From Comamonas testosteroni ATCC 11996 (GTDB lineage: Bacteria > Pseudomonadota > Gammaproteobacteria > Burkholderiales > Burkholderiaceae_C), in assembly GCF_000241525.1 (NCBI RefSeq), contig NZ_AHIL01000004.1, positions 1 to 64,000 on the forward strand: a stretch of DNA of 64,000 nucleotides, written 5' to 3'. The notes below the pieces were generated by a model. The model ran no database searches. It worked only from the letters and a program-made list of their open reading frames with translations, and had not been told where the DNA came from. Of the stretch, positions 54,970 to 62,645 are shown one piece after another. The position numbers were made by a program, and so were the translations under genes. Every line of letters begins with the position of its first letter. Position 1 is the first letter of the stretch.

Positions 54970-55260
54970 GCACCAGGAAGATCGACCGCATCCATCACGT
55001 TGCCTGCCTCCGAAGGCTCGCGCGCGGCGGCACCAGGTAGTCGGCATGGGCGCCGCTGCCACAGTCTGCCGTGGTGCCGGGCCAGCCTTGCGAGGTGGGT
55101 GACTACACCGACTTCTGCATAGATGTGTGCCTGCAGGCCTGTATGGATCAGCTATTTCCGGCAGGCCATGGGCACACGAAATGGTGAATGTGCATCTTCA
55201 TGGCCTGGTATTTCCCGCACGCCAAGGTGCCGGGTGTCTGCGGCCGTCATGAGCTGGCGG
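54966..55260 (+). pseudogene. Decayed remnants of aromatic-catabolic genes (VOC-like and fumarylacetoacetase-like)
   Basis: The ATG at 54966 overlaps the hpd stop. It opens a fragment RKIDRIHHVAC that resembles the start of a VOC-family dioxygenase or glyoxalase and soon meets stops and frameshifts. At 55098-55115 the codons GDYTDF match the diagnostic fumarylacetoacetase motif, with PCEV just before, but the frame does not continue as a family protein. The most likely reading is deletion and decay of the next homogentisate-pathway genes. Stretch 55116-55296 has no clear gene. Confidence 0.5.
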
Positions 55261-55296
55261 TGGGGGCATCGCAGCCCGAGCGCTTCAGCGGCTTGC

Positions 55297-55620
55297 TCAA
55301 AGCGGGTCGTAACGCGCGTGCCTGGGGTTGAACCAGCGCAGCTCCTGCTTGCCCAGGCTTTGGAGATGCTCCCGCGCCTGTTGGAGAAGAGGGTTTTTCA
55401 GATCCTTAGGCTGCAGCGGGCGTGACTTGCCAGCTTCTTCCAGTCGCAGCACGCTGGCTTGCTCGCAGGTATCGCTATAGCTGCGCACTACAAGGCTCAG
55501 GCCGCCCAGCGTAAAGCGGTAGATGTCGTACTCGTAGTAGTACTCGTAAAAGCCTTCGGCATCAGCTTCGCTGGCGTCGATATGGTGGCTGCACTCCACC
55601 TGCACGGTGTCCGCGCTCAT
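55297..55620 (-). CDS. Hypothetical protein
   Basis: An unrecognised 107-residue protein with an acidic, tyrosine-rich middle (EGFYEYYYEYDIYRFTLGGLSLVVRSYSD) and a polar C-terminus. No signal or membrane helix. The ending LGKQELRWFNPRHARYDPL is distinctive. It is directly downstream of the CbrC-family gene on the same strand, so the two may be cotranscribed. Confidence 0.65.
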   Translation of the reverse strand: MSADTVQVECSHHIDASEADAEGFYEYYYEYDIYRFTLGGLSLVVRSYSDTCEQASVLRLEEAGKSRPLQPKDLKNPLLQQAREHLQSLGKQELRWFNPRHARYDPL

Positions 55621-55623
55621 GAT

Positions 55624-56163
55624 TCAGGTGCAATCGGTGTGCAGCCGGTGTGTGCCGCACTCCATACAGCGAAACAGATAGCCACCCACGGGATCGCCGG
55701 TCTTGCTGATGGCCTGCAGATAACGCTCGGGCATGCCGGCGATATCGCCTTGAAGCTCGGCCTGAAGGGTTTGGATTTCGGCGTAATCGGTATAGCCGAC
55801 AAAGGCACAGGGCTGGTTGCAATGCACCAGCCATTGTTCCTGCTGCCAACTGTTATAGCTGGGAGTGCGGTCGCAGACTTCCAGCAGCAGCACGCGATCC
55901 ATGACGATGCTGTCAGGCTCGGCGGGGTCGCTGCTTACACCCTCAATGCCCAGATAGTCGTTGAATTCACCCTTGTAGCGCTGGGCTGCGCTGCCGTCGG
56001 CAATGCACCAGGGACACAGATAGTCCGGCTCTTCGCGGCTGTAAAACGAGCTGTTGTACTTGAGCTCACGCGCTTGGCCGCAGCAGGAGCAGATACCGCT
56101 TTCGGCCACAAACAGATCCAGCGCATAGGCATTGGGGCTGAGACGAAATTTCGGCAAATCCAT
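55624..56163 (-). CDS. CbrC-family protein
   Basis: A 179-residue protein of the CbrC/UPF0167 family. The pattern (PKFRLSPNAYALDLF, CSCCGQARELKYNSSFYSREEPDYLCPWCIADG, and LFRCMECGTHRLHTDCT at the end) is characteristic, with three Cys clusters that may bind metal. The family is linked to colicin and stress tolerance in E. coli, but the mechanism is unknown. Confidence 0.85.
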   Translation of the reverse strand: MDLPKFRLSPNAYALDLFVAESGICSCCGQARELKYNSSFYSREEPDYLCPWCIADGSAAQRYKGEFNDYLGIEGVSSDPAEPDSIVMDRVLLLEVCDRTPSYNSWQQEQWLVHCNQPCAFVGYTDYAEIQTLQAELQGDIAGMPERYLQAISKTGDPVGGYLFRCMECGTHRLHTDCT

Positions 56164-56175
56164 GGAGCGCTCCGT

Positions 56176-56667
56176 TCAGGTCTGGCGATTCTGGGCGATG
56201 GCTTGCAGCAGATTCCGGCAGGCATCTTCCACCAGATCGAGCACATGCTCGAAGCCGCTGTCGCCGCCATAGTAGGGGTCGGGTACTTCGGGCTCGTCAA
56301 AGCGCTGGCAGTAGTCGGTCAGCCGCTTCATGCGCTGCTGCTGGGCGGGCGTGGCGATGCGGCGCGCAGCGACTTCGTTGGCGCTGTCCATCACCAGCAC
56401 CAGATCGAAAGCGTCAAAATCCTGCTTTGTCAGCTGCCGCGCACGCTGCTCGCTGAGGTCATAGCCCCGGCGTCGTGCATGCTGCTGGCTGCGGGCATCG
56501 GGGGGCTCGCCAACGTGATAGCCGTGCGTGCCGGCGGAGTCCACCTGCACCAGATGCTGCAGACCCGCATCCGCCACCATTTTTTCCAGCACGCCATGGG
56601 CAGTGGGACTACGGCAGATATTTCCGGTGCAGACCATGAGAACGCGAACGGGTTTGGCGGCAGTCAT
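56176..56667 (-). CDS. Low-molecular-weight protein-tyrosine phosphatase
   Basis: A 163-residue phosphatase. The P-loop CTGNICRS (C13, R19) and the acid-base Asp in VPDPYYGG (D130) are intact. It may dephosphorylate bacterial tyrosine kinases or exopolysaccharide regulators, but no BY-kinase is in the window. Its start overlaps the stop of the upstream membrane-protein gene by four bases, so they are co-translated. Confidence 0.92.
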   Translation of the reverse strand: MTAAKPVRVLMVCTGNICRSPTAHGVLEKMVADAGLQHLVQVDSAGTHGYHVGEPPDARSQQHARRRGYDLSEQRARQLTKQDFDAFDLVLVMDSANEVAARRIATPAQQQRMKRLTDYCQRFDEPEVPDPYYGGDSGFEHVLDLVEDACRNLLQAIAQNRQT

Positions 56668-57032
56668 GGCTGATCTTTCGCTGTGGCTTGTACCTCGGCC
56701 ATCCTGGTTTCCAGTGTGCGGATCTGGGTCTTGAGCTGGCGCATGCTGCTTTGCATGGTCACGCCCAGCAGGCGGCGCATGCCTTCAAAGAACAGCACCA
56801 TGAAGAGCACCACGGGCAGCACACCCCAGCGCAGCCAGGGCGAGGCATGGTTGATCCAGGCGACGGCGCAGACCACCACGGCCATGGCTACGGCAAGATA
56901 GTTCCATTTCCTCGAACTCTGCATCTTGTTTTCGTACTTCTGCGCCGTGGCTTCGAGCTGCTGCTCGGTGACTCTGAGTTTGGCAATCGACGCCTGAATC
57001 TCTTCAAGGCTGGCTGGCTTGTCTGACGGCAT
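56664..57032 (-). CDS. Coiled-coil small membrane protein
   Basis: A 122-residue protein of no named family. A helical head (ASLEEIQASIAKLRVTEQQLEATAQKYENK) precedes two transmembrane helices (about 42-75) and a C-terminal coiled coil (MRQLKTQIRTLETRMAEVQ). It would sit in the inner membrane. Its stop overlaps the phosphatase ATG. The ATG at 57032 was preferred to an upstream in-frame start. Confidence 0.65.
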   Translation of the reverse strand: MPSDKPASLEEIQASIAKLRVTEQQLEATAQKYENKMQSSRKWNYLAVAMAVVVCAVAWINHASPWLRWGVLPVVLFMVLFFEGMRRLLGVTMQSSMRQLKTQIRTLETRMAEVQATAKDQP

Positions 57033-57090
57033 GGTGCAGATGGTCGGTAAGAGAGGAGGCGGGTGTTTTGCCTGCCTGCCTGAATTGATT

Positions 57091-57120
57091 TTGATAGCTG
57101 AAGCGCTTGATGGACAAGCA
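57091..57120 (+). repeat. GATAGC-type short repeat
   Basis: Reads ttgatagctgaagcgcttga at its core, just ahead of the adenosine-deaminase-like gene stop. Confidence 0.5.
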
Positions 57121-57136
57121 CTGCAGCGATATTTGA

Positions 57137-58207
57137 TTAGAAGTGGTGTGTGCTGCTCAATGTATCGAACTCGTCGCTCCACTGCTGGCGCAGGCTGCGC
57201 CTTTCGCTCTCGTCTATCCAGGCCGCATCGATGCCGTTGAGCATGAAGTCCCTGAGATCGGCCTTTGAAAAACCAAAGTCGCAGACCATCTTGGTCCAGG
57301 CTCCTGTGGGGTCCACATGGTGCAGCGTGGGGTCGTCGGTGTTGGGGTGGATGCGAATGCCCATGGAAGGCATTTTTCGGATCGGGTGATCCAGCGCCCA
57401 GCGCTCGGGTGCCAGCGTGCGCAGATAGTAGGAGTTGGTCGGCACCACGGTGAACACAATGCCCAGATCTGCGCAGCGCCGGGCCAGCTCCGGGTTGTCG
57501 ATGACGGTGTAGCCATGATCGACACGATCCACCTTGAGCGTCTCGATGGCGGTCTGCAGATTGTTCCAGGGCAGGCCGAACTCGCTGGCATGGGCCGTGG
57601 TCTTGAGGCCGTTGCGACGCGCCAGCGCATAGGCTTCGACAAACAACTCGGGCGGGCGCTCGTTTTCGCGGTAGTCGATGCCGATGCCGGGCACATCTTC
57701 ATGGCGGTTGTCCAGCATCCATTGCACCATCTGCACGGCGGCCTCGGCTGGGGCTTCGCGGTCAATGGACGGCACCAGGCGGCCACGTATGCCGCAATCC
57801 TTTTGCGCAGCTGCGGCGCCGGCCAGAATGGCTTGCTGGGCGACGGCATAGCTCATGCCCGAGCATTGAACCGTGCCCGTGGGGTTCCAGAAGAATTCGG
57901 CATAGCGCACATGGTGGGCGGCGGCATCCTGCAGATATTCATAGGTAATGCGCTCCAGATCGGCCGGCGTCTGCAGCAGCCACTCGTCGAGTGCGCGCAG
58001 CACGCGCAGCACGCCCACGGGCTTTTCGCCGCGCGTGTAGAAAGCCTCGATTTCTTCGGCAGTCAGCGGTGCCTTGGCGCGCTGCACCAGTTCGATGAAA
58101 GTATTTTTTCTGACCGTGCCCAGCAGGTGACAGTGCAACTCCATCTTGGGTATGGCGTGGGAAAAGGCGGTCAGTTCAGGTGTGGGGGCGGTAGGCGCGG
58201 CATTCAT
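57137..58207 (-). CDS. Adenosine deaminase-like amidohydrolase
   Basis: A 356-residue metal-dependent deaminase of the ADA family. Zinc ligands H25 and H27 (MELHCHLLGT), HASEFG, RVDHGYTVI and PNTDDP are present. Motifs differ from classical ADA (HASE in place of HAGE, NTDDP in place of STDDP), so the substrate may be adenine, adenosine or a related nucleoside. It should act in the cytosol in purine salvage. No other purine genes are in the window. Confidence 0.82.
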   Translation of the reverse strand: MNAAPTAPTPELTAFSHAIPKMELHCHLLGTVRKNTFIELVQRAKAPLTAEEIEAFYTRGEKPVGVLRVLRALDEWLLQTPADLERITYEYLQDAAAHHVRYAEFFWNPTGTVQCSGMSYAVAQQAILAGAAAAQKDCGIRGRLVPSIDREAPAEAAVQMVQWMLDNRHEDVPGIGIDYRENERPPELFVEAYALARRNGLKTTAHASEFGLPWNNLQTAIETLKVDRVDHGYTVIDNPELARRCADLGIVFTVVPTNSYYLRTLAPERWALDHPIRKMPSMGIRIHPNTDDPTLHHVDPTGAWTKMVCDFGFSKADLRDFMLNGIDAAWIDESERRSLRQQWSDEFDTLSSTHHF

Positions 58208-58257
58208 GCCGCAGATGGTAGTGGCTTGCGATCAGCCTTGCCGTAGGCAGTTTTACG

Positions 58258-59043
58258 TTAGGGCGCCAGGAACAGCCGCGGCACGGACGCCGCCAGCATG
58301 GCGATGCCAGAGCAGGTCAGCAGGCTCAGCACGATCTGGCGAAAGCGCGCATCGCTCACGCCCTTGTAGACGCGGGTGCCGAAGATCACGGGCACCAGCA
58401 CGGCGGGCAGCACCACGGCAAACGACGGCCACATGGCGGGCTTGACCAGGCCGGTTGCCAGATAGCTGGCCATGGTGACGGCCAGCACCGAGAGGTTGAA
58501 GTTCTGGATCACCGTGCGCTGCATATGGCGCTCAAAGCCACGCAGCGTGCACCACAGCGTGGGCACGGTGCCGCTGAAGCCGCCCAGCCCGCCCATGGCG
58601 CCGCCGATGAGCCCTGCAAGCGCATCGCTGCAGCGGGCCAGCAGGCCGCCGCCCAGCGTCAGCCGGGGCAGATGGGCGCTCAGCAGCATGGTGGGGCACC
58701 ACAGCACCAGCAGGCAGCCCAGGCCCAGCTTGAACCAGTCCATATTGAGATGCGGCATCACGGCCACGCCCATGGGAATGCCGACCAGTCCGCCCGCGAT
58801 GAAGGGCAGCAGCGACTTCCAGTGAAATTCGCGCCGTACGGTGAAGGCCGCAATGATCTGGCCCGTCAGCGAGCCAAACACCGAGAGCACGGCGGCCAGT
58901 TGGGGCTCCAGCACCCAGGCCCAGAACGACATGGCCACCATGCCAAAGGCAAAGCCCGACAGCCCCTGCACAAAGCCTGCCACCGCAGCCCCCAGGGCCA
59001 CCACCAAGATCACTTCCACGTTCTGGTCTCCGTCTGAAGGCAT
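58258..59043 (-). CDS. TauE/SafE-family sulfite exporter-like permease
   Basis: An inner-membrane protein of 261 residues with about eight helices. The family signature VALGAAVAGFVQGLSGFAFGMVAM at the start and GGAMGGLGGFSGTVPTLWC in the middle are clear. TauE/SafE proteins export sulfite or sulfoacetate. It is upstream of the adenosine-deaminase-like gene on the same strand. Substrate unknown. Confidence 0.87.
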   Translation of the reverse strand: MPSDGDQNVEVILVVALGAAVAGFVQGLSGFAFGMVAMSFWAWVLEPQLAAVLSVFGSLTGQIIAAFTVRREFHWKSLLPFIAGGLVGIPMGVAVMPHLNMDWFKLGLGCLLVLWCPTMLLSAHLPRLTLGGGLLARCSDALAGLIGGAMGGLGGFSGTVPTLWCTLRGFERHMQRTVIQNFNLSVLAVTMASYLATGLVKPAMWPSFAVVLPAVLVPVIFGTRVYKGVSDARFRQIVLSLLTCSGIAMLAASVPRLFLAP

Positions 59044-59121
59044 CGATTATCGTCCCGCTCAAGCAGGACATTGCCATGCAGTTCTGGCATGGCGCCAGGC
59101 CGCTGCGCTATCGTGCAGACC

Positions 59122-61659
59122 ATGCAAGCATCATCTGTCTGGATTCTGGGACTGCGCAATCTCTGGCGCGATCTGCGCGCTGGCGAGCTGCGCCTGATCA
59201 TCGTGGCCGTGCTGCTGGCCGTGGCTGCACTGAGCTCGGTGGGCTTTTTTGCCGACCGCCTGCAGGCCGGCCTTCAGCGCGACGCCCGTCAACTGCTGGG
59301 CGGCGATGTGGTGGTGGTCAGCGACAATCCCGCCCCCGCGGTTTTCGTGCAGCAGGCACAGCAGCAGGGACTGCAGACCGTGGCCACGGCCAGCTTTCCC
59401 ACCATGGCGCGGGCCGCCCAGGAGCAGGGCGGAGCCAGCCGCCTGGTGGCGCTCAAAAGTGTGGACCCCGGCTACCCGTTGCGCGGCGTGCTGCATCTGA
59501 ACCAGGGGCCGGGGCAACCGGATCTGGAGGTGCGCGCGATTCCTGAAAACGGCCATGCCTGGGTCGATGCGCCGCTGCTGGAGGCGCTGGGTCTGAAGCT
59601 CGGCGACCGACTGCTGCTGGGCGATGCAAGCTTTCATATCTCGCACATCATTGCCATCGAGCCCGATCGTGGTGCGGGCTTCATGAGCTTTGCCCCGCGC
59701 GTGATGATCAACAGCGCCGACCTGCCCGCCACGCGCCTGGTGCAGCCGGCCAGCCGCATCACCTATCGCCTGGCCGTGGCGGCGCAGGCAGACGCCGGGC
59801 GCGGCGCGCAGCGGGCTGCACAGGACTATCTGGGCTGGGCGCAGGAGCTGGCCAAGAGCCTGCATGGCGTGCGTGTGGAATCGCTGGAAAGCGGACGCCC
59901 CGAAATGCGCCAGACCCTGGACAGGGCCGAGAAGTTCCTGAGTCTGGTGGCCCTGCTCTCGGCACTGCTCTCGGCCGTGGCCGTGGCACTGGCCGCGCGC
60001 GCCTTTGCCAACAGTCATCTCGATGCGTCGGCCATGCTGCGCGTGCTCGGCCAGAGTCAGCGCCGCATTGCCCTGGCCTATGTCGTGGAGTTCGTGAGCA
60101 TTGCCCTGGCTGCCAGCGCGGCCGGCGTGTTGCTGGGCTGGGCCGTGCACCATGTGTTTGTCTGGCTGCTGGCCGGACTGGTCGAGTCCGCCCTGCCTGC
60201 GGCCAGCCTGTGGCCCGCATTGTTCGGCATGGGCATGGGGCTGACTCTGTTGCTGGCTTTTGGCCTGCCGCCCGTGCTGCAACTGGCGCAGGTGCCGCCG
60301 CTGCGCGTGATGCGGCGCGACCTGGGGGCGCTCAAGCCAGCATCGTGGCTGGTGCTGGGTGTGGGCGTTACGGGTTTTGCGGCCTTGTTGATGGTCGCCA
60401 GCCGCGACATCAAGCTGGGCCTGATTGCCGTGGGCGGCTTTGCCGTGGCCGTGCTGCTGTTTGCGGGCCTGGCCTGGCTGGCCGTCAAGCTGCTGCGGCA
60501 GGTGGTCAATGAGAGCACGGCGCCGCGCTGGCTGGTCATGGCCACGCGCCAGGTATCGGCCAAACCCGTGTATGCCGTGGTACAGGTCAGCTCGCTGGCC
60601 GTGGGGCTGCTGGCTCTGGTGCTGCTGGTGCTGCTGCGCACCGATCTGATTGCCAGCTGGCGCAAGGCCACGCCGGCCAATGCGCCCGATCGCTTTGTCA
60701 TCAATGTCCAGCCCGATCAGGCGCAGGACTTTCAGGCCGCGCTGAAGAAGGCCGGCGTGCACAGCTATGACTGGTATCCCATGATTCGCGGCCGGCTGAT
60801 CGCCGTCAACGGCAAGGCCGTCAGCCCCGATGACTATGAGGAAGACCGCGCCAAGCGCCTGGTGGACCGGGAGTTCAATATCTCCACTGCCGAAACCATG
60901 CCGGATCACAACCAGATCGTGGGCGGCCGCTGGCAGACGGGCGAGCAGGGCGCGATCAGCATGGAGGAAGGCATTGCCAAGACCCTTGGCCTGAAGCTGG
61001 GCGACACGCTGCGCTTCGATATCGGCGGCGAGGAGAGCGAGGCCCGCATCACTAGCCTGCGCAAGGTGGACTGGAGTTCCATGCGTGCCAACTTCTTTGT
61101 GATCTACCCCGTGCAGCATCTGGACAACGTGGCCGTGACCTACCTGGCGGCCTATCGCGCACCCGACATCAAGGGCTTTGACAATGCGCTGGTCAATGAA
61201 TTTCCCAACATCACCAATGTTGACCTGAGCAGCACGCTGGCCCAGGTGCAACAGGTGATGGACCAGGTCATACGCGCCGTGGAGTTCCTGTTCGGCTTCA
61301 CACTGGTGGCGGGACTGGTGGTGCTGTTTGCCTCCGTCACCGGCACGCGTGAGGAAAGAGCACGCGAATACGCCATCATGCGCGCCGTGGGAGCCAGATC
61401 GGGCCTGCTGCAGCAGGTGCAAAGTGCCGAGCTGGCCGGAGTGGGCCTGATGGCCGGCTTTCTGGCCAGCTGCGTGGCCCTGGCCGTGGGCTGGGCGCTG
61501 GCGCGCTGGGTGTTCGATTTCGAATGGAATGTGCTCTGGTGGGTGCCGCTGGTGGGCGCGCTGGCGGGTGCATTGCTGGCCTGGCTGGCCGGCTGGTGGG
61601 CGTTGCGCGAGGTGGTCAGCCGCCCGGTGATGATCACGCTGCGCCAGGCTGCGGAATAA
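59122..61659 (+). CDS. Large FtsX-type ABC permease (YbbP family)
   Basis: An 845-residue inner-membrane permease with two FtsX domains. The first FtsX region (LVALLSALLSAVAVALAARAFANSHLDASAMLRVLGQS) and the second (FLFGFTLVAGLVVLFASVTGTREERAREYAIMRAVGARS) flank large periplasmic domains. Ten or so helices are predicted. It should work with a YbbA-type ATPase and, in E. coli, with YbbO; neither is adjacent here. Substrate unclear, perhaps lipoproteins or toxins. The ATG at 59122 was chosen over an upstream ATG. Confidence 0.87.
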   Translation: MQASSVWILGLRNLWRDLRAGELRLIIVAVLLAVAALSSVGFFADRLQAGLQRDARQLLGGDVVVVSDNPAPAVFVQQAQQQGLQTVATASFPTMARAAQEQGGASRLVALKSVDPGYPLRGVLHLNQGPGQPDLEVRAIPENGHAWVDAPLLEALGLKLGDRLLLGDASFHISHIIAIEPDRGAGFMSFAPRVMINSADLPATRLVQPASRITYRLAVAAQADAGRGAQRAAQDYLGWAQELAKSLHGVRVESLESGRPEMRQTLDRAEKFLSLVALLSALLSAVAVALAARAFANSHLDASAMLRVLGQSQRRIALAYVVEFVSIALAASAAGVLLGWAVHHVFVWLLAGLVESALPAASLWPALFGMGMGLTLLLAFGLPPVLQLAQVPPLRVMRRDLGALKPASWLVLGVGVTGFAALLMVASRDIKLGLIAVGGFAVAVLLFAGLAWLAVKLLRQVVNESTAPRWLVMATRQVSAKPVYAVVQVSSLAVGLLALVLLVLLRTDLIASWRKATPANAPDRFVINVQPDQAQDFQAALKKAGVHSYDWYPMIRGRLIAVNGKAVSPDDYEEDRAKRLVDREFNISTAETMPDHNQIVGGRWQTGEQGAISMEEGIAKTLGLKLGDTLRFDIGGEESEARITSLRKVDWSSMRANFFVIYPVQHLDNVAVTYLAAYRAPDIKGFDNALVNEFPNITNVDLSSTLAQVQQVMDQVIRAVEFLFGFTLVAGLVVLFASVTGTREERAREYAIMRAVGARSGLLQQVQSAELAGVGLMAGFLASCVALAVGWALARWVFDFEWNVLWWVPLVGALAGALLAWLAGWWALREVVSRPVMITLRQAAE

Positions 61660-61661
61660 GG

Positions 61662-62537
61662 CTAGCCCTTGAACAGCCGCTCGCTCGCAAAATCCACAAA
61701 GGCCCGGACCTTGGGCGAGAGCTGGCGGCTGGAGGGCCAGAGTGCGGAGAATTGCCCGCTATGCGTGAGCTGCTGCGCCAGGACCTGCTGGAGTTCGCCA
61801 CGCGCCAGTGCGTCGCGGGCCAGGAAGTCGGGCATGTAGGCCAGGCCCAGGCCTGAGACGGCTGCGCCCAGCATGGCTTCCATGTTGTTGCAGACCAGGG
61901 CGATGGGCATGGCCGGCAGCCCGGGCAGCGTCCACTCCTCGAGCTTGCCGCTGTTCAGAAAGCGATAGCGCAGGCTGGTGTGTCCGGCAAGGTCGGCCGG
62001 CGTCAGCGGCACGCCGCGCTCGGCCAGATAGGCCGGTGAGGCCGCCAGAATGAAGCGAAACGGTCCGAGTCGGCGCGCCACCAGCCGCGAGTCGGCCAGC
62101 TCGCCGCTGCGGATGACCACATCAAGGCCGGCCTCGACGACATCGACCAGATGGTCGTTGAAGTCCAGATCCAGCTCCACTTCGGGATAGCGGGCCTGGA
62201 ATTCGGGCAGCACGGGTAGCAGAAAACGGTAGCCGATGGTGGGCAGGCTCACGCGCAGCCGGCCGCGCGGCGCTTGGGCGGCGGCCTGCATGGCAGCGCG
62301 CGCATCATGCAGCTCGTCAAGGATGCGTCGGCAGCGCTCGTGAAACAGCGTGCCTTCCTGTGTCAGACGCACCTGGCGTGTAGTGCGATGAAACAGGCGC
62401 AGGCCGAGCTGCTGCTCCAGGCGCGCCACGTTCTTGCCCACGGCCGAGGCCGAGATGCCGAGAGCGCGGCCGGCCTCGGCAAAGCTCAGGAGATCGGCGG
62501 CACGTACAAAGGACTCAAGTCCGCTGAAGCTGTCCAT
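61662..62537 (-). CDS. LysR-family transcriptional regulator
   Basis: A 291-residue LysR regulator. The helix-turn-helix is in FVRAADLLSFAEAGRALGISASAVGKNVARLEQQLGLRLFHRTTR. The effector domain has the usual RLGPFRFILAASPAYL and GLGLAYMPDF blocks. It is divergent from the MFS transporter with 108 bases between them, so it probably controls it. The ATG at 62537 was chosen; a TTG upstream is possible. Confidence 0.87.
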   Translation of the reverse strand: MDSFSGLESFVRAADLLSFAEAGRALGISASAVGKNVARLEQQLGLRLFHRTTRQVRLTQEGTLFHERCRRILDELHDARAAMQAAAQAPRGRLRVSLPTIGYRFLLPVLPEFQARYPEVELDLDFNDHLVDVVEAGLDVVIRSGELADSRLVARRLGPFRFILAASPAYLAERGVPLTPADLAGHTSLRYRFLNSGKLEEWTLPGLPAMPIALVCNNMEAMLGAAVSGLGLAYMPDFLARDALARGELQQVLAQQLTHSGQFSALWPSSRQLSPKVRAFVDFASERLFKG

Positions 62538-62645
62538 GGTGATTGGCAACCTTTGGTTGGGATTATGGGGAGTGCTGAAGCTATTTTCGTTTCATTGGAG
62601 CGCTTTTATCGTTCATGTCTGATTGATTCACGACGCCAGCCCTCC

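Noticed and set aside
59131..61422. A 763-residue open frame on the minus strand, opposite the FtsX permease
   Set aside because: Antisense shadow of a strongly supported gene; the composition (Gln, His, Arg, Ala) is low complexity with no domain.
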